64,000 bases of DNA from contig JBBBDQ010001456.1 in assembly GCA_037127315.1 (NCBI GenBank), positions 2,261,501-2,325,500 of the forward strand, in the 5' to 3' direction. Of this stretch, positions 59,560-64,000 are shown piece after piece. The position numbers and the translations under genes were made by a program. This stretch comes from Ascarosepion bandense. Taxonomy: Eukaryota > Mollusca > Cephalopoda > Sepiida > Sepiidae. Below the pieces are notes generated by a model that ran no database searches, was not told the origin of the DNA, and saw only the letters and a list, made by a program, of their open reading frames with translations. Within the stretch, counting starts at the first letter, position 1; the number at the start of each line of letters is the position of its first letter.

Positions 59560-60440
59560 TCTATTTTTGATCTTTAGATTATATTTTGTTGTATAGTTTG
59601 ATCTTTTTGAGGAAGGTTAAAATAGTATTTTATTTTTTCAAAAAGATCTTTCAGGTTGTTAACATTATAGAGGGATTGCCGGAGATATGTAAAATCACTA
59701 GTCAAGTAGAACATGTTTCACTGTATAGGGTTCTTGACATGCAATGCATTCAGGAGGTTCTTCATTTTGTAGGAGATAAGAGTGGGTTTTGTGTGTATGT
59801 CCTATTTGAATACTGGATATAATCACTTCTTCCTTGCATTATTTACTGGGCTCTGATAGTTGTTTCTTTAGGATGGGTTTGATTTTAAATAATTTGTTGT
59901 TCCAGGTTTCTTGCCATTTCTTTAAAATATAGTTCTTGATTAGGGGTTTATAGTCTGTGTATGGAACCTTTATGTTACTTGCGTCACATTTTAGGGAGTT
60001 TTTTTTTTGCAGCCACATAGCCTTTATCATTTCCATGAAATCCAGAGTGACTGGGAATCCAACAGAAAATGATAAATTTGTTTTGTGAAATCACATGTAG
60101 TCTATATAAAAGTTTGATGATCAAAGGATTGTTTAATTTTTGGTTCTTTATTGCTTCAAGCACTGCTAAAGAATCCGAGAATATAATAACTTTGTTTGAG
60201 TTAAGTTTAGGGATGAGATCCAGGGCTAAGTCAATGGCAATAACTTCTGCACTAAATATTGATGAATTGTCAGGTAATCTTTTTTTTGTAGAATGGTACT
60301 TTTACAGATAGCAGCACATCCTACTTTGTTATTGACTTTGGAGCCATCAGTATGTGTATATATATATATATATATATGGGTCCAATTTGGATATTGATTC
60401 AATATATAATTTAGTTTTTCTATGGTGGTGAATTTATATA
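59560..60440 (-). pseudogene. LINE fragment with RNase H domain (I-like)
   Basis: Minus strand: HTDGSKVNNKVGCAAI (first Asp), SSIFSAEVIAIDLALDLI (Glu), VIIFSDSLAVLEAIKNQ (Asp) and FCWIPSHSGFHGNDKGYVAA (His/Asp). This is a complete set of RNase H catalytic blocks, then a C-terminus with LKKWQETWNNKL. It is a separate LINE family from the one at 8-10 kb. A frameshift near 60290 and a (TA)n run in the first block break it. The RT is absent. Confidence 0.85.
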
Positions 60441-60447
60441 TTGTCAT

Positions 60448-60469
60448 CCGCAGACAGATCTGGGTTTCG
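60448..60469 (-). ncRNA. Hammerhead ribozyme 3' half
   Basis: GAAACCCAGAUCUGUC then UGCGGAUGA on the minus strand. It matches the 3' half of the ribozyme at 60667-60713, 219 bases away, but no CUGAUGA precedes it. Confidence 0.65.
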
Positions 60470-60666
60470 TACTGGGCCTAAACGTAATTTTCCAGTGTCT
60501 GAAAGTGCTTATCGAGGGTGGGCCTGAGGCTGATCATCTCTGGTCGGGTCAGCATGGTGAGGGGGGCATGATGTTGAAAGACCTGAAACCCCCTAGTGAT
60601 CCTTGCGATGACATCACTGATGACACCCTCTAGCACCCCCATTACGGTGCGTATGTTTGAAATCAT

Positions 60667-60713
60667 CCGCAGACAGATCTGTTGTTTCGCTGTATCACAG
60701 CTCATCAGTACGG
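60667..60713 (-). ncRNA. Hammerhead ribozyme next to a tRNA-like unit
   Basis: Minus strand: stem I CCGUA; CUGAUGA; stem II GCUG-UGAUA-CAGC; GAAA; CAACAGAUCUGUC, with a palindromic stem III region and GUC cleavage site; stem I UGCGG (5 bp with one G-U). All core bases are present. Confidence 0.85.
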
Positions 60714-60734
60714 TTAGACTTAGATTGCTTTTTA

Positions 60735-60797
60735 ACCCAGGATTGAAACCCGACCAAATTGGCATCAGTCAGTGATTCTACCTCTGGGCTATGGGCG
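60735..60797 (-). repeat. tRNA-derived head upstream of the ribozyme
   Basis: Minus strand: A box AGCCCAGAGGTAG and B box GGGTTTCAATCCTGG at tRNA spacing, about 20 bases before the hammerhead. Suggests a Pol III-type SINE unit carrying a ribozyme. Confidence 0.65.
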
Positions 60798-60990
60798 TTT
60801 GGTGGAAGAAGTCAAACTTTTTAGCACATATTATTATACACGCCCAATCGCTAGAGTGCCCTAATTCATTTTACTGAATGAGTGATGCATACACGCCAGA
60901 GTAGCTACTGTTTTTCAAAGTCTCCCATTCTTCCAGAGAGCTCAATCAGGGTGTGAGAGCGTAAATATTGACAAATGACCTTTTATTTAT

Positions 60991-61009
60991 ATATATATAT
61001 ATATATATA
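60991..61009. repeat. (TA)n microsatellite
   Basis: Short TA run beside the PLE end. Confidence 0.9.
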
Positions 61010-61032
61010 TTAAAATAGGATTAATTCAAGGA

Positions 61033-61092
61033 TGTTGAATGACCATTTCGATATGAAAATCGCCACAGGGGATAACACATTACCTCAGCAAC
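61033..61092 (-). ncRNA. Decayed hammerhead ribozyme in PLE
   Basis: Stem I GUUG/CAAC, GAAA and the stem III region AUGGUCAU align with the ribozyme at 4668-4725, but CUGAUGA has become CUGAGGUA. Cleavage is not expected. Confidence 0.65.
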
Positions 61093-61569
61093 AAAAAAAT
61101 CCTTTCAGAAACTGGAGAAAAATCAGTCTAATTTTCCTTTTTAAATAGATTTGCAAAGAAATTTAAAAAAAGGAAGAAAAAAAAGAAAAAAAAGAAAAAG
61201 ATGAAATAAAATCAAATAAACAAGAAAAGAAAAATTGTCATCGTCTGGGTTCGCAAAAAAGGAAAAAGAATTGTAACGTAAAAGGAACAGACAGCAGTTG
61301 AATTGATATTAGGTTAAGCAAAACGGAAAAAAGGTGGGAGATAAGAGAGATAAAAGGAAGGAAGGGAAAAAAGAAAAAGAAAAATTTTTTTTTATATATT
61401 ACAGACGCTGGACATATTCAAAAACCTAACTTCCCAAAAACGTTGAAGTATTAGAAAAAGGCCTTTTACTTAAAAAGGTATAATTATTTTTAAAAGGAAT
61501 AAGATATAGGATTTAAAATAAATTTTTAAAAAAATTAGGTCATTTAATTTAAACTAAATAAAGATACCG

Positions 61570-61574
61570 CTAGG

Positions 61575-61606
<32 letters not shown>

Positions 61607-61788
61607 CAACAACATTCTTTTACAATTATACATACATATAGATGTACACACATACATACACTTATATACGTATATACATACAAGCGCATACACACATATG
61701 TACAAACATATACAAAACAACACACACACACACACACACATACAAAAAAATATAAAAATGTAATGAATATTATAAAAGCATTTAAATA

Positions 61789-61826
<38 letters not shown>

Positions 61827-61830
61827 ATTT
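61570..61830. repeat. A runs and (AC)n in the PLE 3' UTR
   Basis: A runs at about 61578-61606 and 61793-61824, AC repeats at 61720-61740. Confidence 0.9.
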
Positions 61831-61877
61831 TTACACACATAAATACATATATACATAAAAATTATAAAAAGAAAAAT

Positions 61878-62387
61878 TCAAAATTTAAAATCCGCCCTAT
61901 GACGGCACTTATTAATGAATTCCTTTCTAAGATTCAAAAGTAAGTCCTGATGAGGATACTTCAAAATCAGAATCTTCTCCAATAGACATAGACGGCACGT
62001 ATCACGAAAATCTTTAGGGGTACAGGCTGAGCCTATTATAATCCAGCTGATTATAGGGTCCTGCCCTTCCTCCTTCATTTTCCAGAATCTACGTGATTCT
62101 GCCGTCTGGAATCTTTGGTTAAGGTTCGAAAATGAGTACATGTGGTTGGAAAGTGTTTGAAAGGGCCCGGACATACCAATATAAGTCCGGTAATTGTCTT
62201 TGTTGTTAGATGGAGAAATACGGGCTTCATAAATTACTTGGGTGGATTTTCATTTGCCCTGCACCGGGCAGGCATCCACAGAATTACAATTGCATTTATC
62301 AACAATTCCAGATTTGACGTCGGTATTATTTAAGTTCATTAAAATATGCCTATTATGGGAATTAATAATGTCATCAATATTTGAGGT
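61878..62387 (-). pseudogene. PLE GIY-YIG endonuclease region
   Basis: After the RT frame the minus strand reads CNCNSVDACPVQGKWKSTQV, IYEARISPSNNKDNYRTYIG, then SRRFWKMKEEGQDPIISWII, CRLCLLEKILILKYPHQDLL and INKCRHRADFKF, stop. It shows the zinc-like Cys cluster, the GIY-YIG pair (IYEA..TYIG) and the family C-terminus. One frame change separates it from the RT, and a few residues after YIG are lost. Confidence 0.85.
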
Positions 62388-63053
62388 TCAAGTGTAACCG
62401 ATTTTTAGGGTGAATTTATTAAAAATTTTATTTAAGGGATTATTATTATTAAAATGTTTATCGATTAATCTGAGAAAATACTTTCCAATATTATTAGTTA
62501 GTTTACAATAAGGAGGGTTAAACCAAATTATCTTCCTTTTTCTACATTTTCCAGTGTTTTTAGTTTTAGATGATTCTGGGTTTATAGCAGGCTTATTATA
62601 TGTTAACCTGTTAATAAAACCGCTTTTCTGAAGGGCCTTATCGTAAATTTCTTTACTTGCATTGAAAATTTTTATATTAGATGATAATTGGTTAACCTTA
62701 TTATTTACTATCTTGGGTATTTGTCTTATAATATTTTTGGGGTGGTTGGATAAACTATTTATATAGGTGGGAGAACTATTTTCTTTGAGAAAGGGTTGGT
62801 AGGAACCATCATTTAAGTTAAGGGTGATATCTAGATAGTTTACAATTTTGAGATTGGAAGTAACCTCAACCTTAAAACCTAGAAAATTTAGGGCTCTGAT
62901 AATTTTCTTATGTATTCTATTGGAATTGAGAATACATATTAGTCCATCTTCCCGATATAGGCCTATTAGTTTAGGGTCTAAAAATCTACTTAAAATATAT
63001 AAAATATAAATACCTATTAGATCTGCTACCTGGGCAGAATCATAGGCTCCCAT
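62388..63053 (-). CDS. PLE reverse transcriptase, C-terminal part (221 residues open)
   Basis: MGAYDSAQVADLIGIYILY, IGLYREDGLICI at the RT active-site block, KIVNYLDITLNLNDGSYQPF, then RKRKIIWFNPPYCKLTNNIG and KYFLRLIDKHF. The open reading continues upstream to about 63172 (GARKSILAFDNSNWTKGPKD), where the head-to-head junction cuts it. The active-site text varies between copies (YREDG here, YQDDG at 39.2 kb, YRDKG at 47.4 kb). Confidence 0.88.
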   Translation of the reverse strand: MGAYDSAQVADLIGIYILYILSRFLDPKLIGLYREDGLICILNSNRIHKKIIRALNFLGFKVEVTSNLKIVNYLDITLNLNDGSYQPFLKENSSPTYINSLSNHPKNIIRQIPKIVNNKVNQLSSNIKIFNASKEIYDKALQKSGFINRLTYNKPAINPESSKTKNTGKCRKRKIIWFNPPYCKLTNNIGKYFLRLIDKHFNNNNPLNKIFNKFTLKIGYT

Positions 63054-63174
63054 AGCGACATCAAAACTATCTTTAGGCCCTTTTGTCCAATTAGAATTAT
63101 CAAAGGCGAGAATGGATTTTCTAGCTCCCAGTATAATCCTGTAGTCCCTATCTGAAATATTAACATAACTTCAT

Positions 63175-63320
63175 TTTGAAGTATCCTCATCAGGACTTAT
63201 TAATGAATTCCTTTCTAAGATTCAAAAGTAAGTGCCATACATATTGTGTGTGTTGATGTTTTATATATGTGTGAGTATGTGCTTGTATGTATATACATAT
63301 ATAAGTGTGTATGTATTTGA

Positions 63321-63358
<38 letters not shown>

Positions 63359-64000
63359 ATCTATATGTATGTATAATTGTAAAATAATTTTTTTTTTTAT
63401 ACCTAGCGGTATCTTTATTTAGTTTAAATTAAATGACCTAATTTAAAAAAAAAAAAATTAATTTTAAATCCTATATCTTTTTATTCCCTTTAAAAATAAT
63501 TATACCTTTTTAAGTAAAAGGCCTTTTTCTAATACTTCAACGTTTTTGGGAAGTTAGGTTTTTGAATATGTCCAGCGTCTGTAATATATAAAAAAAATTT
63601 TTCTTTTTCTTTTTTCCCTTCCTTCCTTTTATCTCTCTTATCTCCCACCTTTTTTCCGTTTTGCTTAACCTAATATCAATTCAACACGCTGTCTGTTCCT
63701 TTTACGTTACAATTCTCTTTCCTTTTTTGCGAACCCAGACAATGCCAATTTTTCTTTTCTTGTTTATTTGATTTTATTTTATTTTATCTTTTTTTAATTT
63801 CTTTGCAAATCTATTTAAAAAGGAAAATTAGACTGATTTTCCCCTGTGGGGATTTTCATATCGAAATGGTCATTCAACATCCTTGAATTAATCCTATTTT
63901 AATTTATATTTGCTCTGTAATATTTTATTACATAGAGCTCTCTTCCTGTATCATTTTTTAATATTAAAATAAAATTTTAATATTAATTAGGATCGGGTTT
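63175..64000 (+). mobile_element. Penelope-like element, right half of the head-to-head pair (3' part)
   Basis: Starts in the last coding segment (TTTTGAAGTATCCTCATCAG, the KYPHQD codons), has a 29-bp inverted piece (63206-63234), then the 3' UTR matching 61020-61800 inverted. It reaches the family end AATTAGGATCGGGT at the window edge. Confidence 0.88.
63835..63878 (+). ncRNA. Hammerhead ribozyme remnant (5' half deleted)
   Basis: GAUUUUCAUAUC, GAAA, UGGUCAUU and CAAC remain. Compared with 61033-61092, about 50 bases holding stem I and the CUGA core are gone. Confidence 0.6.

Larger units (their letters stand above)
61020..63172 (-). mobile_element. Penelope-like element, left half of a head-to-head pair
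   Basis: Contains, in minus order, RT C-terminal part (63053-62388), GIY-YIG region (62387-61878), 3' UTR and a decayed hammerhead (61092-61033). The 3' UTR is repeated inverted at 63235-63925. Confidence 0.88.

Noticed and set aside
60478..60765. 95-residue minus-strand open frame
   Set aside because: Overlaps the hammerhead and tRNA-like unit; no conserved motif, so chance.

Overview
This is a gene-poor, AT-rich animal nuclear sequence crowded with transposable elements and microsatellites. No bacterial or viral gene organisation is visible. The repeat mix fits an invertebrate and most likely a mollusc, perhaps a cephalopod: Penelope-like elements with hammerhead ribozymes, tRNA-derived SINEs, an endonuclease/RT LINE with one conserved 3' tail, Gypsy elements, Tigger and mariner remnants, and long (TA)n and (AC)n runs. 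The taxon is an inference from the repeats, not something the sequence proves.

The only host gene I can defend is adenylate kinase 2 (AK2) on the minus strand. Three coding exons (41197-41007, 39741-39574, 36838-36611) have matching splice sites and phases. They encode the protein from just after the P-loop region to the stop codon. The N-terminal exon(s) were not found, so the gene probably runs past 64000 or its first exon is missing. If so, everything from 41.2 kb rightwards is intron or upstream sequence.

Layout. 0-1.4 kb: 3' end of a Gypsy element. 1.6-3.1 kb: SINE-like pieces. 3.6-4.9 kb: Penelope-like (PLE) 3' end with an intact-looking hammerhead ribozyme. 4.9-12.6 kb: a minus-strand LTR retrotransposon with both LTRs, PBS and PPT, in which integrase lies upstream of RT/RNase H (Gmr1-like order); a LINE is inserted in its integrase. 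12.6-16.1 kb: foldback, deleted Tigger transposon, 95-bp-arm hairpin. 16.3-16.9 kb: two more hammerheads. 18.7-22.5 kb: PLE and Gypsy fragments, a LINE 3' half, and a nested palindrome. 23-36 kb: mostly unassigned sequence with decayed PLE, Tc1-like, LINE, mariner and Tigger pieces. 36.6-41.2 kb: AK2 exons, with a decayed PLE in one intron. 42-53.3 kb: a duplicated segment, one copy holding about 74 copies of a 14-bp repeat and a 1.7-kb terminal-inverted-repeat transposon, then a PLE, the second segment copy, and a second copy of that transposon. 53.3-55.1 kb and 61.0-64.0 kb: two head-to-head PLE pairs. 58 kb: a SINE with a perfect target duplication. 59.6-60.8 kb: a LINE RNase H fragment next to a tRNA-like unit followed directly by a hammerhead ribozyme.

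Almost every transposon coding region is broken by stops, frameshifts or deletions. The most interesting layer is RNA: several self-cleaving ribozyme folds at different stages of decay, associated with two kinds of repeat.
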